The notes beneath the pieces were generated by a model, which was not told the origin of the DNA, did no database searches, and saw nothing but the letters and a program-made list of their open reading frames with translations. This document shows, one piece after another, positions 9,352-22,853 of a stretch of DNA of 64,000 nt. The position numbers and the translations under genes are program-made. Origin of the DNA: Luteimonas sp. S4-F44 (GTDB taxonomy: Bacteria; Pseudomonadota; Gammaproteobacteria; Xanthomonadales; Xanthomonadaceae); contig NZ_CP093340.1 in NCBI RefSeq assembly GCF_022637415.1, forward strand, positions 2,790,001 to 2,854,000, given 5' to 3'. How positions within the stretch are numbered: position 1 is the stretch's first letter; every line of letters starts with the position of its first letter.

Positions 9352-10239
9352 ATGTCGCGTCCGCCGCTGCCGCTCAACGCATTGCGCGCCTTCGAGGCCG
9401 CCGCGCGGCACCAGAACTTCACCCGCGCCGCGCTCGAACTGTGCGTGAGCCAGGCCGCGCTCAGCCACCAGATCCGCAGCCTGGAGGATCGCCTGGGCGT
9501 GCGCCTGTTCCATCGCCTGCCGCGCGGCGTCGCGCTGACCGACGAGGCCAGCGCGCTGTACCCGGTCCTCCATGACGCCTTCGACCGCATCGCCACCGCG
9601 GTCCAGCGCGCCGGCGGCACCGCCGAGCGCCAGGTCCTGAGCCTGGGTGCGGTCGGCACCTTCGCCACCGGCTGGCTGCTGCCGCGACTGCCGGCGTTCG
9701 AGGCGGCGCATCCGGAGGTGGAACTGCGCCTGCAGACCCACAACAACCGCATCGACCTCGCCAGCGAGGGACTGGATGCGGCAGTGCGCTTCGGCGACGG
9801 CGACTGGCAGGGCCAAGCCTGCACGCCGATCGTCGACACGCTGTTCGCACCGGTCTGCGCGCCTGCACTGGCGCGCCGCCTGGCGAGCCCGCACGACCTG
9901 GTCCGCACGACGCTGCTGCGCTCCTACCGCGGCGACGAGTGGCCGCGCTGGCTGCAGGCGGCCGGTGCCGACGCGATCGTCGCACGCGGGCCGGTCTTCG
10001 ATTCGTCGCTGGCGCTCGCCAGTGCTGCCGCGGCCGGCGCCGGCGTGGCGCTGCTGCCGCTGGCGATGTTCGAACGCGAACTGCGCGACGGCCGGCTGGT
10101 CCAGCCCTTCGACACCGGCATCGCGCTGGGCCGCTACTGGCTGACCCAGTTGCGCTCTCGACCGGAACCGACGCCGCTCAAGCAATTCCGGCTGTGGCTA
10201 CAGGCGCAGAAGGCGCTAGAGCCCGAGCGTGCGCCCTGA
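9352..10239 (+). CDS. LysR family regulator, AmpR-like
   Basis: A 295-residue LysR-type regulator. The N-terminus MSRPPLPLNALRAFEAAARH followed by FTRAALELCVSQAALSHQI is the winged helix-turn-helix of the AmpR/GcvA group. The effector domain begins around residue 90 and includes GTFATGWLLPRLPAFE and ASEGLDAAVRFGDG. It is divergent from the class A beta-lactamase, the arrangement of ampR-blaL2 in Stenotrophomonas, so it probably activates that gene in response to muropeptides. The start was set at the first ATG with family similarity; the frame is open far upstream through the beta-lactamase, but that is mirror coding. Confidence 0.9.
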   Translation: MSRPPLPLNALRAFEAAARHQNFTRAALELCVSQAALSHQIRSLEDRLGVRLFHRLPRGVALTDEASALYPVLHDAFDRIATAVQRAGGTAERQVLSLGAVGTFATGWLLPRLPAFEAAHPEVELRLQTHNNRIDLASEGLDAAVRFGDGDWQGQACTPIVDTLFAPVCAPALARRLASPHDLVRTTLLRSYRGDEWPRWLQAAGADAIVARGPVFDSSLALASAAAAGAGVALLPLAMFERELRDGRLVQPFDTGIALGRYWLTQLRSRPEPTPLKQFRLWLQAQKALEPERAP

Positions 10240-10268
10240 GCTGACGCCGCGAACGCGGTGTGCGGCGA

Positions 10269-10961
10269 TCAGTAGCCCCAAGGCGTCGGCGGGGCGGCGA
10301 CGGTCTTGGTCAGGTCGAACTCGACCTGGAACTTGCGTCCGCCTGGCCGGGTGAGTTCGTAGACGAAGCGCTCGCCAGGATGGATCTCCATCGCCCAGGT
10401 GTTGGTGACCGAGTCGTTCAGGCCTTCCTTCTCGAACAGCGCGATCGATTCGGCATCGACCGGGAACTCCTGGCGCTGGTCGGTGCCGGCGTTCTGGGTC
10501 TCGCCGCCGTACATCGTCACCGGATCCTCGCTGCCGTCGGGCTTGCGGTGGTCGTGCTTGAGCTGCAGGCCGTGTTCGGTGCGGGTCAGAATCCAGGTCC
10601 GCGAATGGTCGTCGCCGACATGAAACGGAATCCGCAGTTCGCGCGTCTTGTCGCTGCAACCGCGCACATGCATCACCAGTTCCTTGCCCTCGAACGGATC
10701 GGGCGCGGCATCGGCGGCCGGCGCGGGCTCGTTGGCGACGATACGGCCGGCGAAGGCCTCACCGCAGTGGCGCGCGATCGCCGCCAGGAACGCATCGGCG
10801 GGCACCTGTTCGCGCGCGGCAGCCTCGGCGGCCGCAGCCGCGGCGGCATCGGCGGTCGGATTGGCCGGCGGCGGACGGGTGTCGGCGGCCGGTTCGCTGT
10901 TGCCGCAGGCGGCGAGCACGAGGGCGGCGGCCAGGGCGGTCGGGATCAGGAGTCGGTTCAT
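10269..10961 (-). CDS. Hypothetical lipoprotein
   Basis: A 230-residue predicted outer-membrane or periplasmic lipoprotein. The signal sequence ends in the lipobox LAAC with Cys19, and Asn-Ser at +2/+3 does not indicate inner-membrane retention. An Ala/Pro-rich linker (to about residue 50) precedes a globular domain with HCGEAF and VRGCSD cysteines. Phrases such as FHVGDDHSRTWILTRTEHGLQLKHDHR suggest a beta-rich fold. I do not recognise the family. It is convergent with the AmpR-like gene (29-base gap) and 59 bases downstream of the ABC-F gene. Confidence 0.8.
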   Translation of the reverse strand: MNRLLIPTALAAALVLAACGNSEPAADTRPPPANPTADAAAAAAAEAAAREQVPADAFLAAIARHCGEAFAGRIVANEPAPAADAAPDPFEGKELVMHVRGCSDKTRELRIPFHVGDDHSRTWILTRTEHGLQLKHDHRKPDGSEDPVTMYGGETQNAGTDQRQEFPVDAESIALFEKEGLNDSVTNTWAMEIHPGERFVYELTRPGGRKFQVEFDLTKTVAAPPTPWGY

Positions 10962-11020
10962 CGCGCCACCCTACCCGCCCATGCCGCGCAACGGCAACTC
11001 GGGGCTGCCCGGGTTGCCGA

Positions 11021-12880
<1,860 letters not shown>

Positions 12881-12970
12881 CGGTCGATTTTACAGGAGCG
12901 CGCCCCGGAACCCGTCGACCCGGCCGCAGCGTCTCAAAAAGAGAACAATCAAAACCTATTGCTGGCCGCA

Positions 12971-12999
12971 TTGACGCCTTTGAAACGCAGCTGTTAAAT
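12971..12999 (+). promoter_or_regulatory. Sigma-70-type promoter for TonB receptor
   Basis: TTGACG, 17 bases, then TTAAAT, in a noticeably AT-rich island of the 162-base divergent space. It directs transcription toward the receptor start at 13043, which is preceded by GAGG. Confidence 0.55.
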
Positions 13000-13042
13000 C
13001 GCCATTAACACGCCTCCAACGTCCCCCAGCTCGAGGTCCGTC

Positions 13043-15439
13043 ATGTCCCGCCATCGCCTCACCCTCGCCGTGCTCGCGGCCCTGTTGCCCGTCGCCCCCA
13101 CCGTGCTCGCGCAGGAGGCCCAGCCGCAGACGCGCACCTCCACGCTCGATACGCTGATCGTCACCGGTACCCGGGTCAGCGACCGCACCGTCGCCGAATC
13201 GCAGTCGCCGATCGACATCATCACCGCCGAATCGCTGCAGGCCACCGGCACGACCGAGCTGGCGACCGCACTGGCACGTGCGCTGCCGTCGCTGAACTTC
13301 CCCAGGCCGGCGCTGGTGGACGGCTCCTCGGCGATCCGTCCGGCGCAGTTGCGCGGCCTCTCGCCCGACCAGGTGCTGGTGCTGGTCAACGGCAAGCGCC
13401 GGCATGCCTCCTCGCTGCTCAATCTCAACGGCACGATCGGTCGCGGCTCGGCGCCGGTCGACCTCAACACGATCCCGGTCTCGGCGATCGAGCGCGTGGA
13501 GGTGCTGCGCGACGGCGCGTCGGCCCAGTACGGCTCGGACGCGATTGCCGGCGTGGTCAACATCGTGCTCAAGGGTGCCTCGCAGGGCGGCAGCCTGGCG
13601 GTGAACCTGGGCCAGTCCTCGGCCGGCGACGGCACTCAGCACCAGATCGCCGGCGACACCGGCCTGGCCCTGGGCGAGCGCGGCTTCCTGCACCTGTCGG
13701 CCCAGGTCGGCCAGCAGGAGGCGACCAACCGCGCGCGCCCGTTCGCCGGCACGCCCGGCCCGACCCAGCCCGCGCTCGGGCAGAAGGCGTTCGTGATCGG
13801 CGAACCAGAGGTCGACTTCGGCGCCGTCGGCTTCAACACCGACATCGCGCTGACCGATGCGATCAGCGTCTACGGCTTCGGTACCGCCAGCAACCGCGAT
13901 GTTACTTCGTTCGCGCTCTTCCGCGCCCCGGCCAATCCGACCCAGAACATCCGCAGCATCCACCCCGACGGCTTCCTGCCCGAAATCAACAACATCTCCA
14001 AGGACCGCTCGATCGTCGCCGGCCTCAAGGGCCACACCGCCAGCGAGTGGAACTGGGACCTGAGCTACAACTACGGCTACAACCGTCTGGAGTTCTATAC
14101 CCGCAACACGCTCAATGCGAGCCTGGGCCCCGATTCGCCGACCTCGTTCTACGACGGTGCGCTGGAGACCACCCAGAACATCGTCAACCTCGACATCAGC
14201 CGGCAGTTCGACTGGGGCCTGGCCTATCCGGTGACGCTGGCCTTCGGCGCCGAGGGTCGTAACGAGAAGTGGAACCAGTCACCGGGTGAACCGGGTTCCT
14301 ACATCAATGCCCGCGCAGGCGTGCCCGGTGCGGCACCCGGCGCGCAGGGCTTTGGCGGTTTCGCGCCGGACGTCGCCGGCGCCTACGACCGCGACAGCCA
14401 CGCGGTCTACGCGAACCTGGAGGCGGATCTGACCGAAAAGTTCTCCAGCGGCGTGGCCGCACGCTGGGAGGACTACGACGACTTCGGCAGCCAGCTGTCG
14501 GGCAAGCTGTCGGCGCGCTATGCCTTCACCGATGCGGTGGCGCTGCGCGGTACGGTCTCGAGCGGCTTCCGCGCGCCGTCGCTGGCCCAGCAGTACTTCC
14601 AGACCGTGAGCACGGTGTTCCTGCCCGGCATTTCCACGCCGTTCGAGATCCGCACGTTCCCCGCCAGCAGCGCGGTCGCGCGGGCCTTCGGCGCCGAGCC
14701 GCTCAAGCCCGAGGAGTCGCTGTCCTACAGCCTGGGACTGGTGCTGCAGCCGATCGACAATCTCTACGTCACCGTCGATGCCTACCAGATCGACGTCGAC
14801 GACCGCATCGCGCTGTCGTCGAACCTGACCGGCGACGCGGTGCGCGCACTGCTCGAGTCGCAGGGCATCACCGGGGACAACGGCGTGCGCTACTTCACCA
14901 ACGCGATCGACACCCGCACCCGCGGCGTCGATGTGGTCGGCACCTACCGCTGGGATCTGACGGCCGGCAGCCTCGACCTGACCGCCGGCTACAACCACTC
15001 CAAGACCGAGATCACCCGCATCGCCGACAACCCGGCCGCACTCGAGGCGATCGGCGTGGATCTGGAACGCATCGACCGCGTCGAGGCCGGCCGCATCGAG
15101 CAGGGCTTCCCGCGCAACAAGCTGCTGCTGGCCGGCACCTGGAACGCCGCCGACTGGGGCTTCTCGCTGTCGACCACCCGCTACGGCAGCGTGCGCACCA
15201 CGCCCAACAACGCGGCGCTGGACCAGAAGTACGGGGCCAAGTGGCTGGTCGACGTGTCGGCGACCTACAAGCCGGGCGAGAACTGGGCATTGACGCTGGG
15301 CGCCGACAACGTGCTCAACGAGTACCCGGACGAGAACATTTTCGGCAACTCGACCAACGGGCAGTTCCCATACAGCAACCTGTCGCCGTTCGGTTTCGGC
15401 GGCGCATTCGGCTACGCCAAGATCGCCTACACCTGGTGA
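13043..15439 (+). CDS. TonB-dependent outer membrane receptor
   Basis: A 798-residue receptor with signal peptide (MSRHRLTLAVLAALLPVAP, cleavage after VLA). A TonB box-like segment LDTLIVTGTRVS follows, then a plug domain (IDIITAESLQATGTTELA, QLRGLSPDQVLVLVNGKRR, IERVEVLRDGASAQYGSDAIAGVVNIV) and a 22-strand barrel ending in Trp (YAKIAYTW). The plug motifs match the nutrient-type receptors abundant in xanthomonads; the cargo is unknown. It has its own promoter and a strong hairpin after the stop, so it is probably monocistronic. Outer membrane localisation is secure; substrate assignment is not possible from sequence. Confidence 0.93.
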   Translation: MSRHRLTLAVLAALLPVAPTVLAQEAQPQTRTSTLDTLIVTGTRVSDRTVAESQSPIDIITAESLQATGTTELATALARALPSLNFPRPALVDGSSAIRPAQLRGLSPDQVLVLVNGKRRHASSLLNLNGTIGRGSAPVDLNTIPVSAIERVEVLRDGASAQYGSDAIAGVVNIVLKGASQGGSLAVNLGQSSAGDGTQHQIAGDTGLALGERGFLHLSAQVGQQEATNRARPFAGTPGPTQPALGQKAFVIGEPEVDFGAVGFNTDIALTDAISVYGFGTASNRDVTSFALFRAPANPTQNIRSIHPDGFLPEINNISKDRSIVAGLKGHTASEWNWDLSYNYGYNRLEFYTRNTLNASLGPDSPTSFYDGALETTQNIVNLDISRQFDWGLAYPVTLAFGAEGRNEKWNQSPGEPGSYINARAGVPGAAPGAQGFGGFAPDVAGAYDRDSHAVYANLEADLTEKFSSGVAARWEDYDDFGSQLSGKLSARYAFTDAVALRGTVSSGFRAPSLAQQYFQTVSTVFLPGISTPFEIRTFPASSAVARAFGAEPLKPEESLSYSLGLVLQPIDNLYVTVDAYQIDVDDRIALSSNLTGDAVRALLESQGITGDNGVRYFTNAIDTRTRGVDVVGTYRWDLTAGSLDLTAGYNHSKTEITRIADNPAALEAIGVDLERIDRVEAGRIEQGFPRNKLLLAGTWNAADWGFSLSTTRYGSVRTTPNNAALDQKYGAKWLVDVSATYKPGENWALTLGADNVLNEYPDENIFGNSTNGQFPYSNLSPFGFGGAFGYAKIAYTW

Positions 15440-15445
15440 TCCACC

Positions 15446-15470
15446 GCCCGGCGCCCGCGCGGCGCCGGGC
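15446..15470 (+). terminator. Hairpin after TonB receptor
   Basis: A perfect 10-bp stem (GCCCGGCGCC / GGCGCCGGGC) with loop CGCGC begins seven bases after the stop codon. No T-run follows. Confidence 0.5.
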
Positions 15471-15627
15471 ATCCAATGCGCCGTCGGCCGTGCAGGCGAC
15501 GGCGCGCCGATGTCCGTGACCGCAGCCGTGAAGGCGCGCATCGCCGCGCCCGTATGCCTGCGGATGCGGCTTGCCTGGATGCGGACGCGTCGGCGACACT
15601 GCAATACTTGTCCCCCACACTTCGCCG

Positions 15628-17352
15628 ATGCCGCACAATACCGACCTGATCAACATCGTCGCCGTCGGCCTGGGCATGGCCTTCGTGTTCGGCGCGCTCG
15701 CCAACCGGCTCCGGCTCTCGCCGCTGGTGGGCTATCTGGTCGCAGGCATCCTGGTCGGCCCGTTCACGCCCGGCTTCGTCGCCGACCAGGCGCTGGCCGA
15801 CCAGTTGGCCGAAATCGGCGTGATGCTGCTGATGTTCGGCGTCGGCCTGCACTTCTCGCTCAAGGACCTGCTCGACGTGAAGTCGATCGCGATCCCGGGC
15901 GCGTTGACCCAGATCACCGTGGCCACCCTGCTGGGCTGGGGGCTGGCGGCGCTGATGGGCTGGCCGACCGTCCAGGGCATCGTGTTCGGCTTCGCGCTGG
16001 CGACCGCCAGTACCGTGGTGCTGCTGCGGGCGATGGAAGAACGCCGGCTGCTCGACACCACGCGCGGCAAGATCGCGGTCGGTTGGTTGATCGTCGAGGA
16101 CCTGGCCTGTGTGATCGCGCTGGTGCTGATGCCGGTGCTGGCCGATGTAATGCACAGCACAGGCGGCGAAGAAACCACGGTCGGCTCGGTGCTGCTGAGC
16201 ATCGGCTGGACGCTGCTCAAGGTCGCGATGTTCGTGGCGGTGATGCTGCTGGTCGGGCGGCGCGTGATCCCGTGGGTGCTCGAGCGCATCGCCGGGACCG
16301 GCTCGCGCGAGCTGTTCACGCTGTCGGTGCTCGCGATCGCGCTGGGCGTGGCCTTCGGTTCGGCGGCGATCTTCAGCGTGTCGTTCGCACTCGGCGCGTT
16401 CTTCGCCGGCATGCTGCTCAACGAGTCGGAGCTCAGCCACAAGGCCGCGAACGATTCGCTTCCCCTGCGCGACGCGTTCGCCGTGCTGTTCTTCGTCTCG
16501 GTCGGCATGTTGTTCGACCCGCACATCCTGCTGCTGCATCCTTGGCAGGTGCTGGCGACGGCGCTGATTATCATCTTCGGCAAGTCGGCGGCCGCGTTCC
16601 TGATCGTGCGCGCGTTCAAGCACCCGACCAGCACCGCACTGACGATCTCCGCCAGCCTGGCGCAGATCGGCGAATTTGCTTTCATCATCGCCGGGCTTGG
16701 CGTGGCGCTGGACATCCTGCCGGCCGATGGCCGTTCGCTGGTGCTCGCCGGCGCGCTGATCTCGATCATGGCCAATCCGCTGATCTTCGGCCTGCTCGAC
16801 AGCTGGCAGGCGCGTCGCGCCGCCGCCACGGCGGCATCGCCCCCCGAACCGGCGCAACCGGTCCAGGCGATCCCGGCCGACCTGCGCGGCCACGCGATCC
16901 TGGTCGGCTACGGGCGTGTCGGCCGGCAGCTGGCCGAACTGTTGCAGCAGCGCGAGGTGCCGCTGGTGATCATCGAGGACGATCCGGACCTGGTGCGCAA
17001 GGCCCGCGACCGCGGCCTGCTGGTGGTGCGCGGCAACGTCGCCTCCGAGCCGGTGATGCGCGACGCCGCCCCCGAGCGCGCCGCGCTGGCGATCTTCGCG
17101 ATCCCGCAGGCGCTGGAGGCCGGCGAGGCGATCGAGCGCATGAAGGCCATCAATCCGGGGATCACCGTGCTGGCACGCGCGCACAGCGACGGCGAAGTCC
17201 GTCATCTGCTCGAGCACGGCGCAGACGGTGCGGTGCTGGCCGAGCGCGAACTGGCCTATTCGCTGGCCGAGATGGTCATGTCGACGCCACCCTTCCGCCC
17301 GGTGCGCCCGGGCAGCGACGCGGCCGCACCGCCGTCGCCGCAGCCGGGCTGA
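15628..17352 (+). CDS. ybaL: YbaL/KefB-type monovalent cation:proton antiporter
   Basis: A 574-residue inner-membrane protein. Residues 1-390 form a CPA2 exchanger of about 12 helices (INIVAVGLGMAFVFGALANRL, SPLVGYLVAGILVGPFTPG, FSLKDLL). Residues 415-530 form a cytoplasmic TrkA-N/RCK domain with the nucleotide-binding sequence ILVGYGRVGRQLAELL. Length and layout match YbaL. It probably exports K+ or Na+ against protons, gated by nucleotide binding. I chose ATG 15628 (MPHNTDLINIV), placing the first helix at the N-terminus; an in-frame ATG 57 bases upstream adds an unrelated stretch. It is convergent with the SDR gene. Confidence 0.9.
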   Translation: MPHNTDLINIVAVGLGMAFVFGALANRLRLSPLVGYLVAGILVGPFTPGFVADQALADQLAEIGVMLLMFGVGLHFSLKDLLDVKSIAIPGALTQITVATLLGWGLAALMGWPTVQGIVFGFALATASTVVLLRAMEERRLLDTTRGKIAVGWLIVEDLACVIALVLMPVLADVMHSTGGEETTVGSVLLSIGWTLLKVAMFVAVMLLVGRRVIPWVLERIAGTGSRELFTLSVLAIALGVAFGSAAIFSVSFALGAFFAGMLLNESELSHKAANDSLPLRDAFAVLFFVSVGMLFDPHILLLHPWQVLATALIIIFGKSAAAFLIVRAFKHPTSTALTISASLAQIGEFAFIIAGLGVALDILPADGRSLVLAGALISIMANPLIFGLLDSWQARRAAATAASPPEPAQPVQAIPADLRGHAILVGYGRVGRQLAELLQQREVPLVIIEDDPDLVRKARDRGLLVVRGNVASEPVMRDAAPERAALAIFAIPQALEAGEAIERMKAINPGITVLARAHSDGEVRHLLEHGADGAVLAERELAYSLAEMVMSTPPFRPVRPGSDAAAPPSPQPG

Positions 17353-17365
17353 GCGCGCGGCAGGC

Positions 17366-18265
17366 TCAACGCAGTTCGGCGTCGAGGTAAGGCGCCAGGC
17401 GCGGCCATGCGAATTCGAAGCCGGACGCCAGCAAGCGCGCCGGCAACACACGCTGCCCGTCCACCAGCAGCGTGGCCATCTCGCCCAGACCCAGCGCCAG
17501 CGCACGGGCCGGCACCGCCAACAGCACCGGGCGCCGCAAGGCATCGGCCAGCGCGCGGGTGAATCCGGTGTTGTCCACCGGCTCGGGCGCCGTGAGATTG
17601 CACGCGCCGACCGGCGCCTGCCGCTCGCCGCGCAGATGCGCGTGCAGCAACGCGACCACCGCCCCCACCCAGTCCTCGCGTGCGATCCAGCTCAGCATCT
17701 GGCGGCCGTCGCCGAGCCGGGCCCCGAGGCCGAGCCGGAACGGCGGCAGCAACCGCTGCAACATGCCGCCGTCTGGATGCAGCACCACACCGGTCCGCAG
17801 CCGCACCACCGGCACGCGGTCCTCGGCGGCGCGGGCCGCGGCCTCCCATTCCTCGCACAGGCGATGCTGGAACTCGTCGTGTGGCGCGCCGTCCTCCTCC
17901 AGCGGCAGATCGCCCTGGGCGCCGTACCAGCCGACCGCCGAACCGCTCAGCAGCACCTTCGGCGGGACGTGCGCCGAGCGGATCCAGTCGACGAGCACGC
18001 GCGTGGGGATCAGGCGGCTGTCGCGCAGGACCTGTTTGCGCGAGGCGCTCCAGCGGCGCTCGGCGATGCCGGCACCGGCCAGATTGACCACCGCATCGAA
18101 CCGGTCATCCGCCCACAGCGCGGCGTAGTCGCGCACTTCGACGCCGTCCGGAGCAGGCGTCGACGCCCGGCGCGACAGCCAGGTCACGCGCGCGCCCTCG
18201 CGCTGCAGCGCGCGGGTCAGCGCGCTGCCGAGAAACCCGCTGCCGCCGGTGATCAGGATCTGCAT
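17366..18265 (-). CDS. TIGR01777-type SDR epimerase (YfcH-like)
   Basis: A 299-residue NAD(P)-binding protein of the extended short-chain dehydrogenase/reductase fold. The Rossmann start is MQILITGGSGFLGSALTRAL. Family markers are VVNLAGAGIAERRWS, SGSAVGWYG, EWEAAARAAED and VRLRTGVVL, with the C-terminal DUF1731-like region VPARALALGLGEMA. The length matches YfcH. The substrate is not established for this family. It is convergent with ybaL (13-base gap) and 223 bases downstream of clpB on the same strand. Confidence 0.88.
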   Translation of the reverse strand: MQILITGGSGFLGSALTRALQREGARVTWLSRRASTPAPDGVEVRDYAALWADDRFDAVVNLAGAGIAERRWSASRKQVLRDSRLIPTRVLVDWIRSAHVPPKVLLSGSAVGWYGAQGDLPLEEDGAPHDEFQHRLCEEWEAAARAAEDRVPVVRLRTGVVLHPDGGMLQRLLPPFRLGLGARLGDGRQMLSWIAREDWVGAVVALLHAHLRGERQAPVGACNLTAPEPVDNTGFTRALADALRRPVLLAVPARALALGLGEMATLLVDGQRVLPARLLASGFEFAWPRLAPYLDAELR

Positions 18266-18404
18266 GCGAAGGGCTCCGCCGCGTTGCCGGGATGCTGCCG
18301 CAGGCACGGGGAAGCGGGCGTCAAGGCCGGAGGCGCTTCGACAGATCGAACGATTGTGTAACGGGGAAGGCCCGTGCCCGCACCCGGCGCGCCTGCGCGC
18401 GCCG

Positions 18405-18427
18405 ACCTCCCCCCGGGCGGGGGAGGT
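18405..18427. repeat. GC hairpin downstream of clpB
   Basis: ACCTCCCCC / GGGGGAGGT with loop CGGGC, a perfect 9-bp stem in the 223-base space between clpB and the SDR gene. It could terminate clpB or be a dispersed palindromic repeat. The rest of the space (18266-18488) shows no gene. Confidence 0.4.
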
Positions 18428-18488
18428 GCTCACAACGACGGCACGACAACTACAACGGCGCGCGGGTCCGCCGCTTGCATCGGCGCGG

Positions 18489-21074
<2,586 letters not shown>

Positions 21075-21123
21075 GACGGGTGTCCTCGAAGAGAGAGACC
21101 GGCGCTTGCCGGCGATGTTCACC

Positions 21124-21151
21124 AGATGCGGTCGAAGCGGCCGGTTGCAAG
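21124..21151 (-). promoter_or_regulatory. Sigma-32 (RpoH)-like promoter of clpB
   Basis: Read on the minus strand: CTTGCAA, exactly 13 bases, then CCGCATCT. Compared with the heat-shock consensus CTTGAAA-N13-CCCCATNT this has one mismatch in each element. The predicted transcript start is about 40 bases before the clpB ATG. Confidence 0.65.
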
Positions 21152-21265
21152 CGCCCGTGGCGCCGGACAACGCCCGCGGCTGGCCCGCCGGGCTGTCGGG
21201 CGTCCTCACCCCGCGCTTGCGCGGTGGCGGGCAGGATGCGGTTCGACCGCGCCTGGAGTCCCCGC

Positions 21266-21991
21266 ATGCAGTACCGCCTCTACTACTGGAACGGCATCCA
21301 GGGCCGCGGTGAGTTCGTACGCCTGGCGCTCGAGGACGCGGGCGCCGACTACATCGACGTGGTGCGCGAACAGGGCGACACCGCGATGGACGCGTTCCTG
21401 GACGGCCGGGCCGATGGCATGCGCCCCTTCGCCGCCCCATTCCTGGAGGCCGGCGGCCAGGTCATCGCCCAGGTCGCGGCGATCCTGCACTTCCTCGGCC
21501 CGCGGCTGGACCTGGTGCCCGACGATGCGGTGGGCCGGCTGCAGGCGCTGCAACTGCAGCTCACGATCGCCGATCTGGTGACCGAGGTCCACGACAGCCA
21601 CCACCCGATCGCCAGCGCCGCGTACTACGAGGACCAGAAGGACGCCGCCGTGCGTCGGGCGGCCGACCTGCGCCAGCACCGCCTGCCGAAGTTCCTCGGC
21701 TACTTCGAAGCCGTGCTCGAACAGGCCGGCGGCGCGTGCGCGCTCGGGCGCCACTCCTATGTCGACCTGTCGCTGTTCCAACTGCTGCGCGGCCTCGACT
21801 ACGCCTACCCCAACGCGATGGCGTCGCTGTCGCCGAGGCTGCCGCGGCTGCGCGCGCTCGAGGCCCGGATCGCCGAGCGTCCGGCCCTCGCGGCCTACCT
21901 GGCCTCGACGCGTCGGCTGCCGTTCAACGAACACGGCATCTTCCGCCATTACCCCGAACTCGATGGCGCGATTGCACCCTCGAACAGGTGA
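21266..21991 (+). CDS. Glutathione S-transferase family protein
   Basis: A 241-residue GST-like protein. The N-terminal thioredoxin-like domain starts [22 protein letters not shown] and includes [20 protein letters not shown], where GSTs normally show a PxL/ES glutathione-binding turn; here the Ser is replaced by GGQV-I-A, so the site is divergent. The C-terminal all-helical domain contains [13 protein letters not shown]. The ATG at 21266 is the first with family similarity. It is divergent from clpB (191 bases) and 52 bases before otsB, but with no other sign of shared function. Confidence 0.85.
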   Translation: MQYRLYYWNGIQGRGEFVRLALEDAGADYIDVVREQGDTAMDAFLDGRADGMRPFAAPFLEAGGQVIAQVAAILHFLGPRLDLVPDDAVGRLQALQLQLTIADLVTEVHDSHHPIASAAYYEDQKDAAVRRAADLRQHRLPKFLGYFEAVLEQAGGACALGRHSYVDLSLFQLLRGLDYAYPNAMASLSPRLPRLRALEARIAERPALAAYLASTRRLPFNEHGIFRHYPELDGAIAPSNR

Positions 21992-22043
21992 CAGCCTGCA
22001 CGGATTCACATTGGTTTATCGGCGCGCACGCAATCATGCTGCG

Positions 22044-22853
22044 ATGCGCCAATCACTGGAAGCCACCGCGCCCTCGCCCCCCCATCCCGCCCCGCACCGC
22101 GGGTCTCCCCCCCCTCCAGCTGACGACTGGGCCCTGTTCCTCGATGTCGACGGCTGCCTGCTGCCGTTCGCCGAACGTCCCGACGCGGTGTCCGTGCCCG
22201 CGGCGCTGCTCGCACGCCTGATCGCATTGCGCGCCTCCCTGGGCGGTGCGCTGGCGCTGGTCAGCGGACGCAGCCTGGCGACGCTCGATCACCTGTTCGC
22301 ACCCGAGCAGTTCACGGCCGCGGGTCTGCACGGTGTCGAGCGGCGCCGCGCCGATGGCCTCGCCCATGGCGCACCGTCGCCGGCCGCACTGGCCACGATC
22401 CGCGACAAGGCACTGGTGGTCGCACGCCGGTATCCCGGCGTCGTGGTCGAAGACAAGGGCGCGGCGCTCGGCCTGCACTGGCGAGGTGCTCCGCAGGCCG
22501 AGGTCGCGCTGCGCGCGTTCGCCCAGGCGATGCTGCCACGGCTGCCCGGCTACCAGCTCCAGCCCGGCGACCATGTCGTTGAACTGCGCCCCGAGCATGC
22601 CGACAAGGGCAGCGCGATCCTCGCGTTCCTGGAGGAGCCGCCGTTCGCCGGCCGCCGTCCGGTATTCGCCGGCGACGATCTGACCGACGAGACTGGCTTT
22701 GCCGCGGTCAACGCCCGCGGCGGCATCAGCGTGTTGGTCGGCGACCGCGCCGCGTCGGCTGCCCGGTTCGCGCTGGCCGACCCGGCCCAGGTCCACCGCT
22801 GGCTCGGCGTGCCCGTCCCCCTTCCCCCCCCGCCTCCTGAGATCTCCCGATGA
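22044..22853 (+). CDS. otsB: Trehalose-6-phosphate phosphatase
   Basis: A 269-residue HAD-type phosphatase that converts trehalose 6-phosphate to trehalose. The catalytic motif I is LFLDVDGCLLPF, with nucleophile Asp34 and acid/base Asp36. Motif II is ALVSGRSL. The OtsB-typical GLHGVERR, ELRPEHADKGSAI and the metal motif VFAGDDLTDETGF are all present. The residue after DxDG is Cys38 instead of the usual Thr. The first 27 residues are Pro/Ala-rich and may be disordered. No clear ribosome site precedes ATG 22044, so an alternative TTG start slightly upstream is possible. Its stop overlaps the GH15 start (ATGA). Confidence 0.93.
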   Translation: MRQSLEATAPSPPHPAPHRGSPPPPADDWALFLDVDGCLLPFAERPDAVSVPAALLARLIALRASLGGALALVSGRSLATLDHLFAPEQFTAAGLHGVERRRADGLAHGAPSPAALATIRDKALVVARRYPGVVVEDKGAALGLHWRGAPQAEVALRAFAQAMLPRLPGYQLQPGDHVVELRPEHADKGSAILAFLEEPPFAGRRPVFAGDDLTDETGFAAVNARGGISVLVGDRAASAARFALADPAQVHRWLGVPVPLPPPPPEISR

